Origin: CAWAHD01 sp963781785
GTDB taxonomy: Bacteria; Planctomycetota; Planctomycetia; Isosphaerales; Isosphaeraceae
DNA length: 64,000 bases
Reading direction: 5' to 3'
Assembly: GCA_963781785.1 (NCBI GenBank)
Contig: CAWAHD010000002.1
Location: 682,001 to 746,000, forward strand
A program made the translations under genes and the position numbers. The first letter of the stretch is position 1. Every line of letters begins with the position of its first letter. Of the stretch, positions 38,650 to 47,262 are shown one piece after another. The notes under the pieces are model-generated. The model ran no database searches, was not told the DNA's origin, and worked only from the letters and a program-made list of their open reading frames with translations.

Positions 38650-39546
38650 TCAACTCCCGGACCAGTTCATGTGCTCGAGATCGTCGATCATCCCAGCCTT
38701 CTGCGTCGGGCGCCAACCCAGCCGCTCTTGCGTGAGCGCGCTTGAGGCCGGCATGTCCATCCCGGCGAAGAACCCGAGCCAGCCGAAGTGACCGGCGGCC
38801 TCCTCGGGGGACATCGAGACGACCGGGATTTTCAAGCCCCGCCCGATGGCCTCCGCGATCTCTCGGGCCGGCACGCCCTGCTCGGCGACAGCGTGATACC
38901 TCGCCCGGGTCGTTCCCTTCTCAAGGGCCAGCCTGTAGACAGGCGCGGCATCGAGCAGATGCACCGCAGGCCAGCGGTTGAGCCCGTCGCCGACGTAAGC
39001 CGCGACGCCCTTCTCGCGGGCGACGGCGATCGAGTAGGTGACGAGGCCGTGCTTGAACTGGTTATGGACCTGCGGCAGGCGCACCACCGACACGCTCACA
39101 CCACGCGCGGCGACCGCCTCTGCCGCGAATTCCGAGGCTGCGCGGGGGTTCGGGTGGTTGGGATCGAAGTGGTCTTCGGTCGCGGGTTGACCGGGCCCTG
39201 CGTTCCCCATCCCGGTCCCGGAGGTGACGATCAAGGGGCGGTCAGAACCGGCGAGCGCGTCGCCGAGCGTCTCGATGGCTCGCCTGTCTGTCTCGCAGAC
39301 CTCCTGGAATCTTGAGAAGTCGTGGATAAAACCGGTGTGAATCACCCCGTCAGATGACGCCGCCCCGCTCCGCAGGCTGTCCAGGTCCTCGAGATGACCT
39401 CGGTGCGCCAGGGCCCCGGCGGAGGCCAGCGACGCGGCGGCCGCGTCCGAACGAGCAAGGCCGAGCACCTTGTGTCCCGCGGCGATGAGATCCTGAACGA
39501 CAGCGGAGCCCACAAAGCCAGTAGCGCCGGTCACGAAAACACGCAT
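38650..39546 (-). CDS. NAD(P)-dependent epimerase/dehydratase family (extended SDR)
   Basis: 298 aa from ATG 39546 (MRVFVTGATGFVGSAVVQDL), with AAGGAG well placed upstream. GATGFVG is the extended-SDR Rossmann motif. Later segments GVIHTGFIHDFSRFQ and TSGTGMGNAGPGQPATEDHF suit the YbjT/SDR_a atypical branch that lacks a classical YxxxK at the usual place. C-terminus LGWRPTQKAGMIDDLEH. Likely an oxidoreductase of small hydrophobic substrates. It is divergent from an AraC regulator 128 bases away, a frequent pairing. Confidence 0.88.
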   Translation of the reverse strand: MRVFVTGATGFVGSAVVQDLIAAGHKVLGLARSDAAAASLASAGALAHRGHLEDLDSLRSGAASSDGVIHTGFIHDFSRFQEVCETDRRAIETLGDALAGSDRPLIVTSGTGMGNAGPGQPATEDHFDPNHPNPRAASEFAAEAVAARGVSVSVVRLPQVHNQFKHGLVTYSIAVAREKGVAAYVGDGLNRWPAVHLLDAAPVYRLALEKGTTRARYHAVAEQGVPAREIAEAIGRGLKIPVVSMSPEEAAGHFGWLGFFAGMDMPASSALTQERLGWRPTQKAGMIDDLEHMNWSGS

Positions 39547-39674
39547 CAGGGCTTCTCCTTGATCTGCCTGGAAGACCGTATTCCCCGTCCCTTGGCCCAC
39601 AGGGTAGGCGATTGACTTGATACGATCTATGCTCTAAAGTCCAAAATATCTTCGCTATCGTCCAGGAGTGTCCC

Positions 39675-40601
39675 ATGGACCCGCTCTCAGGCGTGCTGTC
39701 GCTTTTGAAACCACGCAACACGATGTGCCGTGGCTTCGATGTCGGTGGAGAATGGTCGATTCAGTTCCCCCAGCATGAAGGCATCAAATGCTATGCAGTG
39801 GTTTCCGGCCAGTGCTGGCTTGCCGTGGAGGGGGTTCCGGAAGCGGTGCACCTGAAGACCGGAGATTGCTTCCTGCTGCCGCTGGGACGGCCTTTCCGCC
39901 TCGCAAGCGACCTCGCCTTGCCGCCTGTCGACTTCAGGTCGATGGATTCGCGGCCACTGAATGGTGGCATCGCCTGCTGGAATGGGGGAGGAGATGTCTC
40001 CGGTGTTGGCGGCTATTTCGGCCTTGCCGGGAATCATGCCGGCATCCTGCTGGGAATGCTCCCGCCGATCGTGCATATCAAGAACGAATCGGACAAGGCG
40101 GCGTTGCGCTGGTCTATGGAGAGGATGATGCAGGAACTGCGCGAGCCACAGCCTGGGAGCTATCTGGTCCTGCAACACCTCGCTCAAATGATGCTGGTCC
40201 AGGCCCTGCGGGTGCATCTGGCGGAAGGTCTGAGAGGGGGCGTAGGATGGCTCTTCGCGCTGGCGGATCAACAAATGAGCTTGGCCATCCACTCGATGCA
40301 CGACGATCCCGCGCATCCCTGGACCTTGCAGGAGCTGGCGGATCGAGCCGGGATGTTGCGCTCGAGCTTCGCTCAGAAATTCAAGGCGACCGTTGGTGCG
40401 ACACCCATTGATTACCTGACGCGATGGCGAATGCTTCTCGCTGGGGACCGGCTGACAAGTTCCAGCAACCCCATTTCGGTCATCTCACTCTCGCTCGGCT
40501 ACGAATCCGAAAGCGCTTTCAGCACCGCCTTCAAGAGGGTCATGGGCTGTTCACCGCGGCAATATAGCCGTGGCCGGAATCTGGCTGCCGTTTCACCTTA
40601 G
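39675..40601 (+). CDS. AraC-family transcriptional regulator with cupin_6 N-terminus
   Basis: 308 aa. The N-terminal cupin-like region (CYAVVSGQCWLAVEGVPEAV HLKTGDCFLLPLGRPFRLAS, written in two parts) is of the AraC-binding cupin_6 type. The C-terminal 100 residues hold two HTH motifs: WTLQELADRAGMLRSSFAQK and NPISVISLSLGYESESAFST AFKR, followed by the signature GCSPRQY. Divergent from the epimerase gene, with 128 bases between them, so it probably controls the epimerase and perhaps the SDR, and itself. Confidence 0.92.
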   Translation: MDPLSGVLSLLKPRNTMCRGFDVGGEWSIQFPQHEGIKCYAVVSGQCWLAVEGVPEAVHLKTGDCFLLPLGRPFRLASDLALPPVDFRSMDSRPLNGGIACWNGGGDVSGVGGYFGLAGNHAGILLGMLPPIVHIKNESDKAALRWSMERMMQELREPQPGSYLVLQHLAQMMLVQALRVHLAEGLRGGVGWLFALADQQMSLAIHSMHDDPAHPWTLQELADRAGMLRSSFAQKFKATVGATPIDYLTRWRMLLAGDRLTSSSNPISVISLSLGYESESAFSTAFKRVMGCSPRQYSRGRNLAAVSP

Positions 40602-40627
40602 CGCGAGCGACGCCGGGTTCGACTGCC

Positions 40628-40849
40628 GGGGACGGAATCCCGGACGCGATTGGTATTGACGCCACGGCTCAGAGCACGCCGCCCATGCGAAAAGCCGGCC
40701 ATGGAAAGCGAGCCAATCCGTGACCGACGTGACATGTCAGCTACGCGCAGGAAACTGACGTGCCGAACGCACGGCAAAGCGACCGACGCTCAGGTTCACG
40801 TCCCGGTTTCCGCCGTGGGCAAACTAATCGCGTCCCGGTTTCCGTCCCC
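40628..40849 (+). repeat. dispersed TIR repeat, copy F (full length, short form)
   Basis: Left end GGGGACGGAATCCCGGACGC; right end CGTCCCGGTTTCCGTCCCC. The two 24-base ends pair with two mismatches. Interior: TATTGACGCCACGGCTC, GCGAGCCAATCCGTGACCGA, hairpin TGCCG-AACGCA-CGGCA. One right end unit (GGGCAAACTAATCGCG). Lies 26 bases after the AraC stop codon. Confidence 0.88.
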
Positions 40850-40869
40850 TATGCAAAAGTAAGACGAGC

Positions 40870-40907
40870 GTGTCAGCCGTCATCCCGCGCGGTTTGACGG
40901 CTGACAC
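40870..40907 (-). terminator. hairpin at the 3' end of the TPR/2OG oxygenase gene
   Basis: Perfect 13-base arms GTGTCAGCCGTCA (40870-40882) and TGACGGCTGACAC (40895-40907) around a 12-base loop, ten bases beyond the stop of the minus-strand gene ending at 40918. No T-run follows, so it is a terminator-like or mRNA-end hairpin rather than a textbook intrinsic terminator. Confidence 0.55.
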
Positions 40908-40917
40908 CTATCGGATC

Positions 40918-42109
40918 TTAGCGATACTCATGGAACGGCACGCCGAGCACGAATCGAGTTCCCGCGGTGATTGGTGTAGCGCCGTGCTTGACCGACTGCA
41001 ATCCTGTGACGCCACCCGACCGAACGAGACGGTCGCGGGTGCAGAACAGCACCGCGTCGCCGAGGCCGAGCACGACTTCCCGGCGGAGCGACTTTCTACG
41101 TTCGGGAAAATCGCAGAACAGGAACTCGCCTCCTTGGAAGCCTTGTGTCTGGGCGTCCTCTGGGTCGGTACGCGGGCTCAGCACCACAGCCAGTTGAATC
41201 GGGAAGAACACGGCGCCACGCAAATCGCGGTGCAGGGCATTGAATCCGCCAGGACCGTACTTCAGCAGGATCGGTGTCGGCGTTGTCTGGCCCGCGGAAT
41301 GACACCGGTCGCGGAAGCTCTCCCAGTCCTCGGGAAAGCTCTCCGGGTCTCCGAGCATCTGCTGCCATTCGTTGGCGATCCGGGCCACGTGCGGATAAAC
41401 CCCACGGCGAAGTTGATCCACAACCTGCGGTATCGGTGCCCCGAAATAACGGTAGGCACCCTTTCCAAACTCCGGCCGGTCCATGACGACGGTCTTGGAG
41501 AACAGCCGATCGTCATCATACAGGCCGCGCAAAGATTCGCAGGTCGCCGCATCGACCATGCGGGCAACCACAGCATAGCCATCGCGGGTCAACCGGTTAG
41601 CCAGAGCGTGCCAGTCAAGTGTTCCCAACCGTTGGGGCCAATCGTTGTGCGGGTCCGCCGATGAAACCTCGGTCGGGTCGACCGTGGCCGCTGCCGGCGA
41701 ATCCGCATGCGGCGGGAACTGGCCTGCGAGTGCCTGATACGCCCGAAGCTGCTCCGCGTACGGTGCGTTTGGCGGAGCGTACTTGACGGCTTGGGTCTGC
41801 AGGCCCAGGGCCTCCTCGACGCGCCCTTGCCGAAGGCGCAGCGTCGCAAGTTGAGCGTACGGATCGGCAAACGTCGGGGCCAGGCTGAGTGCGGCCGCGA
41901 ACGACTTGGCCGCCTCGCTATCCTTGTGTCGGAGGCCGAGAATCATGCCCTGATCGTTCCAGAGGACGGGGTTGTCTTCCTGGGTCGACACGGCCCGGCG
42001 AATGATCTTCTCCGCCAGATCGAGATTACCCTGGTTGGCCGCTTCCCACGCCTGCTCTGCCAGCACGCGCACGCCGTCGGTCTTTCGCTTTTTGTTTCTT
42101 GGGGTTCAT
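40918..42109 (-). CDS. TPR protein with C-terminal 2OG-Fe(II) oxygenase domain, frameshifted near the start
   Basis: About 396 residues. The start is ATG 42109 (MNPKKQKAKDRR) after GAGGAAG with seven-base spacing. One extra C near 42073 shifts the frame so that the main body (RVLAEQAWEAANQGNLDLAE) continues in the next frame. Residues 1-115 hold two to three TPRs (SEAAKSFAAALSLAPTFADP, VEEALGLQTQAVKYAPPNAP). The C-terminal 230 residues form a double-stranded beta-helix oxygenase with NALHRDL (HxD iron ligands), FQGGEFLFCDF and a distal His/Arg region VKHGATPITAGTRFVLGVPF. Likely a protein or small-molecule hydroxylase. Confidence 0.82.
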
Positions 42110-42338
42110 GTGGTCTTCCTCTACGCGCAGCCGCGGACGCTATCCCAGTCGTGGATAACGGTAAGCGGCTCGGTCGATGATGAGCTGGTTTGAGTTGAGA
42201 GCACGTCCTGATCCGCGCGCACGCGGATTACACCCGTTGCGGGCTGACGATGCTCTAACTGAGGAAGACCTGACGGATCACTCGCATGCCGGCAATTCTA
42301 ACCGAAGCGGTTGGGCAGGAACAGGTCATTGCGATCAA

Positions 42339-42556
42339 GGACGGAAACCGGGACGCGATTGGTATTGAGGTCACGGCTCGGAGCACGCCGCCCATGCGGA
42401 AAGCCGGCCACGGAAAGTGAGCCAATCCGCGACCGATGCGACATGTTCGCTACGCGGATGACCCTGAAATGCCGAACGACCGGCAAAGCATAAAGCGCTC
42501 AGGTTCACATCCTGGTCGCCGTCCTGGCCGGATAAATCGCGTCCCGGTTTCCGCCC
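42339..42556 (+). repeat. dispersed TIR repeat, copy G (full length)
   Basis: Left end GGACGGAAACCGGGACGCG, right end CGCGTCCCGGTTTCCGCCC; the arms are almost exactly complementary. Interior TATTGAGGTCACGGCTC, GTGAGCCAATCCGCGACCGA, hairpin TGCCG-AACGAC-CGGCA. The right side carries only the other end unit (GGCCGGATAAATCGCG). Confidence 0.9.
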
Positions 42557-42746
42557 TGCTAACCGGGCGTTGATGCGCCGACTGGCCAGTCAGGCTAGTG
42601 CCACCCGGCCGCGGGTTGCGGTAGACTCAACCGGGCATGACTCTAACGAGCAAATGCCCTCGCTGGCCCGCCGCGCCGGCCCGTTCGGGAGGCCGCGAGC
42701 GTGACCGCTGACCCGAAGCCCGTGCTCCTGACCCGAGGCTACCCCG

Positions 42747-44308
42747 ATGCGACCCAAGATTCTCGCGACCCTCCTCGCCGCCGCGCTGGTCACGGCCGGG
42801 CTTGCGGCCAGTGGACCCGCCCAGCCCGACGCGCCCGCGCCCGACGCCGCGCTGACGCCTGGACTCCGCCAGGCGCTCGATCGGATCTCCGCCGATTCGC
42901 TCCGCGGCCACACCTCGTTCCTCGCCTCCGACCTGCTCGAGGGCGCGGGACGCCGTCGAAGGGGCTCGATATCGCCGCCCAGTACATCGCCGCCCAGTTC
43001 CGCCGCGCCGGGCTCGAGCCCGTCGGCGACGACGGCTACTTCCAGACCGCCGACTGGAAGTACCTGGCCCCCGACCCCGGCACCTTCTCCTGCGAGGTCA
43101 ACGCCGGCGACGAGTCGTTCGCGTTCGGCGAGGCGCAGGTCAGCGGGTTTTTGGCCAAGGCGGTCGACCTGCCCCCGACGCCTGCCGTGAAGGTCGACGC
43201 CTCCGACCCCAAAGCAGTCGGGGCGCTGGAGGCCGGGGCGGTCGCCGGGAAGGTCGTCGTGGCAGAGGTCCCCCATCCGTACAAGGCCGCGACGCGCGCT
43301 CAGATCGCGGGCATCAACCGGGCTCGGATCGCGTTCCTCCGGCGCATGGAAGAGCTGAAGCCGGCGCTGGTGGTCGACATCGACGGCGACGCCGAAGGGG
43401 CGTACGGACTCCGCGAGGACGCCCAGCCCAGGCGCTTCCGCCGGTCGGTCGCGGGCCCGCCCCAGGTCACGTTCCACGGCCCAGCCTTGGCGAAGGCCTT
43501 CGCCGCCTGGCCCGCCGGCGACACGGGGGCGACGATCCGCTTGAAGGCGGGGGCGCCGAAGGAGCGGACGACCAGAGTCCGCAACGTCGTCGGGCTGCTC
43601 CGCGGATCGGACCCCGAGCTGTCCAGGACCTTCGTGCTCGTGACCGCCCATTACGACCACCTGGGCACGGGGCCTCACAACGGATCGGGCGACCGGATTT
43701 ATAACGGCGCCAATGACGACGGTAGCGGGACCGCCTCGGTGATCGAAATCGCCTCGGCGCTGGCGGGCCTGAAGCCGGGCCCGAAGCGGAGCATCCTGTT
43801 CGCGTCCTTCTACGGCGAGGAGCACGGCCTGGTCGGCTCGCGCCATTACGTCGCGCACCCGGTCGAGCCGCTGGCGGCGACCGTGGCCGTGGTGAACCTT
43901 GAGCAGGTCGGCCGGACCGACGACAGCGACGGCCCGCGGGTCTCGGCCGCGAACGTGACCGGGTTCGACTACTCGGACGTCGGCGAAACCCTCCGCCGCG
44001 CCGGCGAAACAGTCGGGGTCGCGGTGTCGAAGCACCCGACCAAGAGCGACTCGTTCTTCGGCGCCAGCGACAACGCGTCCTTCGCGCGGGCGGGGGTCCC
44101 GGCGCACACGATCAGCGTTGCGTACCTCTTCCCCGACTACCACGGCGCCGACGACGAGTGGGAGCGGATCGACTACGCCAACATGGCGAAAGTCGACCGG
44201 ATGGCCGCCCTTGGCGTGGTGTTGATCGCCGACAGCCCCCGAGCGCCGCGCTGGGACGAGTCGAACCCGAAGGCCGCACCGTACCGCAAGGCCGCCGCGG
44301 CACGGTGA
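42747..44308 (+). CDS. exported M28-family zinc peptidase, frameshifted near the N-terminus
   Basis: About 520 residues from ATG 42747. It has a signal peptide (MRPKILATLLAAALVTAGLA), then LRGHTSFLASDLLEG. Near 42949 the frame shifts by one base and continues RGTPSKGLDIAAQYIAAQFR. A PA-like region follows, then the M28 core with ligands in order: TAHYDHLG (His), NGANDDGSGTA (Asp), FASFYGEEHGLVGS (catalytic and ligand Glu) and YLFPDYHGADDEWERIDY (final His). The usual NLDM segment reads NLEQVG. Likely an aminopeptidase or carboxypeptidase acting outside the cytoplasm. Confidence 0.9.
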
Positions 44309-44456
44309 GTCGGGCCGGGGAACGCAGACACCCATGGTTCGCCTTGTCCTGACAGGAACGCGGTCCCGGCGATGTCGCAAGCCGTTTCCCCAGCGCGACG
44401 AGCTGACTGGCGAGCCACGTGAGCCGGACCGCCACGACGTGTCCATGCTCGCCGCT

Positions 44457-44753
44457 GATGCCGATCGTCTGGCGATGCTGTGGTCGCGGCTCGCGAGCCT
44501 TTCCTGGTTCATGCGGTGCTTGTGCGAATGGGTCGCCCGCGAGGCCAATCACGAGGAGGGCTCGTTCGGAAGATTCTGGGCCGGCCGGTTCAAATCACGG
44601 CCCTTGCTCGATCGATCGAATGGGGTGAAGACGGTGCGCGAATTCGGCCGCATGTTCAAGCAAGCGGCCGGTCGCGCGGGCTCGCTCGCGCGGGCCGCGC
44701 CGCGTTGCTCGCGACGTTGGCTTCAGGGAAAGGCGGCCGCTCAAGCCGCTTTT
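44457..44753 (+). pseudogene. remnant of a REP-associated tyrosine transposase (RAYT, Y1 family)
   Basis: Frame 3 encodes LASLSWFMRCLCEWVAREAN HEEGSFGRFWAGRFKSRPLL D and, slightly later, REFGRMFKQAAGRAGSLARA. The first stretch matches the planctomycete RAYT signature LSWFMRCLCEPIARRANxEDxxxGRFWEGRFKxQALLDE, which carries part of the Y1 transposase core. The N-terminal HUH motif and any catalytic context are missing. It lies 238 bases before dispersed repeat copy H. Confidence 0.6.
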
Positions 44754-44850
44754 GTTACAGTGCTTATCTCACGCGTCCCTCTGTCTCCGGGGAGTGCCGA
44801 GAGCAGTAAGCAAAGCGCTTGACTCACTCGCAGGAAATGAACGTGTCGAA

Positions 44851-45099
44851 GGACGGAAACCACGACGCGACTGGTATTGACGCCACGGCTCGGAGCACGC
44901 CGCGCATGCGGAAAGCCGGCCATGGAAAGCGAGCCAATCCGTGACCGATGCGACATTTTGGCTGCGCAGGATCCTGAAATGCCTGACGAACGGCAAAGCA
45001 TCCAACGCTCAGTTTCACGTCCTCTTTGCCGTCCTGGGCGGATAAATCGCGTCCCAGAGTGCGCCGTGGACAAACTGATCGCGTCCCGGTTTCCGTCCC
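44851..45099 (+). repeat. dispersed TIR repeat, copy H (full length, long form)
   Basis: Left end GGACGGAAACCACGACGCG, right end GCGTCCCGGTTTCCGTCCC. Interior TATTGACGCCACGGCTC, GCGAGCCAATCCGTGACCGA, hairpin region TGCCTGACGAACGGCA. It has both right-end units in tandem (GGGCGGATAAATCGCG and GTGGACAAACTGATCGCG). Its last 114 bases, and 220 bases beyond, are duplicated at 48611-48944. Confidence 0.88.
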
Positions 45100-45319
45100 G
45101 TGCTTGGTTGCGGCTTAGCCGCGTTGAGTATTTGGTCAAGGTCGCCGGTGTCTGAATCGTCGACTGCCAAGGGAACCGTGTGCCCCCGGAACCCTGGGCA
45201 TGACACCGCGAACCCACCTGGTCGTGTTCCGAGACGGCGAATCAACAACGTGACGAAGCGCGTGTCTCTTCGACGGGCACGTCGGGATCTATGGGGGGCC
45301 GGCGGGGCAATCCCCCCAG
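44986..45319 (+). repeat. 334-bp segmental duplication, copy 1
   Basis: Matches 48611-48944 over the full 334 bases without gaps and with only a few substitutions. It starts inside repeat copy H (ACGAACGGCAAAGCATCC) and ends at GGCAATCCCCCCAG. The portion beyond the repeat (45100-45319) holds a minus-strand frame (VPLAVDDSDTGDLDQILNAA KPQP) that may be the end of a lost gene, extended through the repeat sequence. Confidence 0.9.
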
Positions 45320-45370
45320 GCGCCCCGGCCTGATTCTTGTTTGCCCCAGCAGCACTCCGCAAATGCTTGC

Positions 45371-45574
45371 CTACTTGGTTGCGGCCACCTGATGGGCTTC
45401 GAACCGAACGATTTCTTCTTTCAGTTGATTGACAATTTTTTTCAGCGACTGTCTGGTGAGTGCGCGTGTGCGGACATTCGCCACGGGTTCACCATCCAGA
45501 TCGCCAAGGCGGTCTTCCAGGAACTTGAGTTTAGCGCGGGTGTTTTCCAACTGCCGCTTGCTCTGGAGGCTCAT
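45371..45574 (-). CDS. small coiled-coil protein, hypothetical
   Basis: 67 aa from ATG 45574: MSLQSKRQLENTRAKLKFLE, DRLGDLDGEPVANVRTRALT and RQSLKKIVNQLKEEIVRFEA. Two helices with heptads, highly charged. Small proteins of this type are usual partners in two-gene units in planctomycetes and cyanobacteria. The start codon overlaps the stop of an upstream short frame (ATGA, 45571-45574), indicating an operon. It may be the antitoxin-like half of a module whose other half has decayed (inference). Confidence 0.6.
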   Translation of the reverse strand: MSLQSKRQLENTRAKLKFLEDRLGDLDGEPVANVRTRALTRQSLKKIVNQLKEEIVRFEAHQVAATK

Positions 45575-45663
45575 AGGACCACCTCAATCACACCTTTGGG
45601 GACAGCATCACGATCCGATGCGTAAAGTTCTTCAACCATTATCGCGAATTCCTTCGCCAACAT
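45571..45663 (-). pseudogene. remnant of the gene upstream of the coiled-coil protein
   Basis: A 30-codon frame from ATG 45663 (MLAKEFAIMVEELYASDRDA VPKGVIEVVL, split here) ends with TGA overlapping the next start as ATGA. The tail VEELYASDRDAVPKGVIEVVL reads like a genuine C-terminus, but stops occur upstream in all frames. It is either a very small gene or the surviving 3' end of a larger one. Confidence 0.35.
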
Positions 45664-45765
45664 CGTTGAATTCGGGAATCACTTCGGTGAAATCTCTGGT
45701 GGTTTGGAAATTCGCTCACGTCCAGTTTTAGCCGCTTCCCGTTCCTTCCGCCACTTGGCCGACGG

Positions 45766-46280
45766 CTAGCACGGTCCGCTCCCCACCGCTGACACCGAGC
45801 TTCGCCCCCAACGCGAGAACGTTCCAGCGCCGTTGCGGGTTTCGCCGGATCGGTGGTCGAAAGGATACTGCACGACGCGCAAGCCGGCTGCACAGGCCGT
45901 CATCAGGATGGCGCGATGCTTGACGTTCCGGACGGCCGTAAAGAAGCGAGCGATCTCGTCAAGGCTGAGGACGACGGGGAGCGTGCGCGGCTGTTTGACC
46001 GGCGGGATGCCCCGCGGGACGTCATCGCGGCCCAAGGTGACACCGTAGAGGAATCGCAATGCGGCACGAGTCTGTTTATAGTGGCTGAGGGAGGCGCGCC
46101 GTTCTTGCACGAGGTAGAGCAGGTAGGCGCGGATGTGTTCGCGGCCGAGGTGCTCCGGCGACAAGTTGAAGTAGCGGGCGAAGCGAGCGATGCACCAGAC
46201 CAGACGTAGGACTGGATGGTTTGCAGCGTGAAGTTGCGGAGGGTCATGTCCTCGATCATCGGGCGGCGCAACGGTTTCAT
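45766..46280 (-). pseudogene. tyrosine recombinase/integrase, truncated and frameshifted
   Basis: Starts at ATG 46280 after GGAGCCTCAG with MKPLRRPMIEDMTLRNFTLQ TIQSYV. Near 46205 the frame shifts and continues WCIARFARYFNLSPEHLGRE HIRAYLLYLVQERRASLSHY, the SAM-like core-binding domain of a phage-type integrase, then VKQPRTLPVVLSLDEIARFF and RAILMTACAAGLRV, the first part of the catalytic domain with the RxxE-type AGLR motif. After about 45835 the similarity stops, so the HxxR and Tyr residues are missing. Inactive. Confidence 0.75.
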
Positions 46281-47009
46281 CTGAGGCTCCTTTGCGATTG
46301 AACGGGAAGGAAGCGACGACACCCATTCATGATGCAAGAGCGGACAGGAGAAGAGGCGTTTCGAGCCAGCGGCGCCCTAACAGCGCCGGGTCAGACGAGG
46401 GAACCCCAGGGGTGAAAGCAGGACCGGAGGAACTCCCGATGCAATGACCGAGGGCGGTCGAGCGGGAGCTCGTTCTTGCCCGCCGCGAAGCGGCTTGGTC
46501 CAAATCGGCACGGTCGAAAACCAAAAACAAAGGCTGACACCGCGAAGCCCAAGGCTGACACCGCGAAGCCGCCCCGGGGCCGAGGTGCTCCGGCGACAAG
46601 TTGAAGTAGCGGGCGAAGCGAGCGATGCACCAGACCAGACGTGGGGCTCGATGGTTTGCAGCGTGAAATTGCGAAGGGTCATGTCCTCGATCATAGGGCG
46701 GCGCAACGGTGTCATGTGAGGCTCCTTTGCGAGTGAACGGGAAGGAAGTGACGACACCCGTTCATGATGCAAGAGCGGAGCGGACAAGAGGCGTTTCGAG
46801 ACCGTGGCGCCGGAACAGCGCCGGGTCAGACGAGGGACCCGCAGAAGTGAAAGAAGGATCGAAGGAACTCCAGATGCAATGGCAGTGCGCAGTCGAGCGG
46901 GAGCTCGTTCTTGCCCGCCGCGAAGCGGCTTGGTCCAAATCGGCACGGTCGAAAACCAAAAACAAAGGCTGACACCGAGCCGCCCAAGGCTGACACCGCG
47001 AAGCCGCCC
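46143..47009. repeat. tandem duplication, two units of about 435 bp
   Basis: Unit 1 is 46143-46577 and unit 2 46578-47009. Both start GGCCGAGGTGCTCCGGCGAC and include the integrase 5' end and its ribosome-binding site. They go on through CATTCATGATGCAAGAGCGG and CAGCGCCGGGTCAGACGAGG to a block with CGCGAAGCGGCTTGGTCCAA and AGGCTGACACCGCGAAGC. Small indels and substitutions separate the units. Within each unit the AAGGCTGACACCGCGAAGCC block is itself repeated twice. Confidence 0.85.
46578..46715 (-). pseudogene. duplicated 5' end of the integrase gene
   Basis: Second copy of the integrase start: ATG 46715 preceded by GGAGCCTCACATG spacing, reading MTPLRRPMIEDMTLRNFTLQ TIEPHV. It shows the same frame disruption as copy 1 and ends at the unit boundary. 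It is part of the 435-bp tandem duplication and cannot encode a recombinase. Confidence 0.75.
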
Positions 47010-47054
47010 GTTCTTGCCCGCCGCGAAGCGGCTTGGTCCAAATCGGCACGGTCG
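47010..47054. repeat. third, partial unit of the tandem block, cut by repeat copy I
   Basis: About 44 bases (TTCTTGCCCGCCGCGAAGCG through CGGCACGGTCG) match the middle of units 1 and 2 (46473-46516 and 46908-46951). At 47054 it passes directly into dispersed repeat copy I, whose outermost left bases are missing. The junction therefore records an insertion or recombination between the two repeat types. Confidence 0.75.
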
Positions 47055-47262
47055 CGGACGCGATTGGTATTGAGGTCACGGCTCGGAGCACGCCGCCCAT
47101 GCGGAAAGCCGGCCATGGAAAGCTAGCCAATCCGTGACCGACGCGACACCTTAGCTACGCGCAGGATCCGGAAATGCCGAACGAACGGCAATGCCTCCAA
47201 CGGTCAGTCTCACGTTCTGGTTCCCGCCGTGGGCGAACTAATCGCGTCCCGGTTTCCGTCCC
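47055..47262 (+). repeat. dispersed TIR repeat, copy I (left end clipped)
   Basis: Starts CGGACGCGATTGGTATTGAG (about ten bases of the left terminal repeat missing) and ends CGCGTCCCGGTTTCCGTCCC at 47262. Interior GCTAGCCAATCCGTGACCGA, hairpin TGCCG-AACGAA-CGGCA, one right-end unit (GGGCGAACTAATCGCG). Confidence 0.87.

Noticed and set aside
40650..40862. Short open frames beginning MESEPIRDRCDM or similar, recurring at many places
   Set aside because: These are translations of the dispersed TIR repeat; frame, length and stop positions vary between copies, so no protein is conserved.
42590..44548. A 652-codon minus-strand open frame across the M28 peptidase gene
   Set aside because: It is Arg/Gly/Val-rich shadow sequence; the opposite strand holds all M28 zinc-binding motifs.
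44580..44610. GGTTCAAATCACGG as the T-arm of a tRNA gene
   Set aside because: No acceptor or anticodon stems could be paired around it, and it lies inside the RAYT coding remnant.
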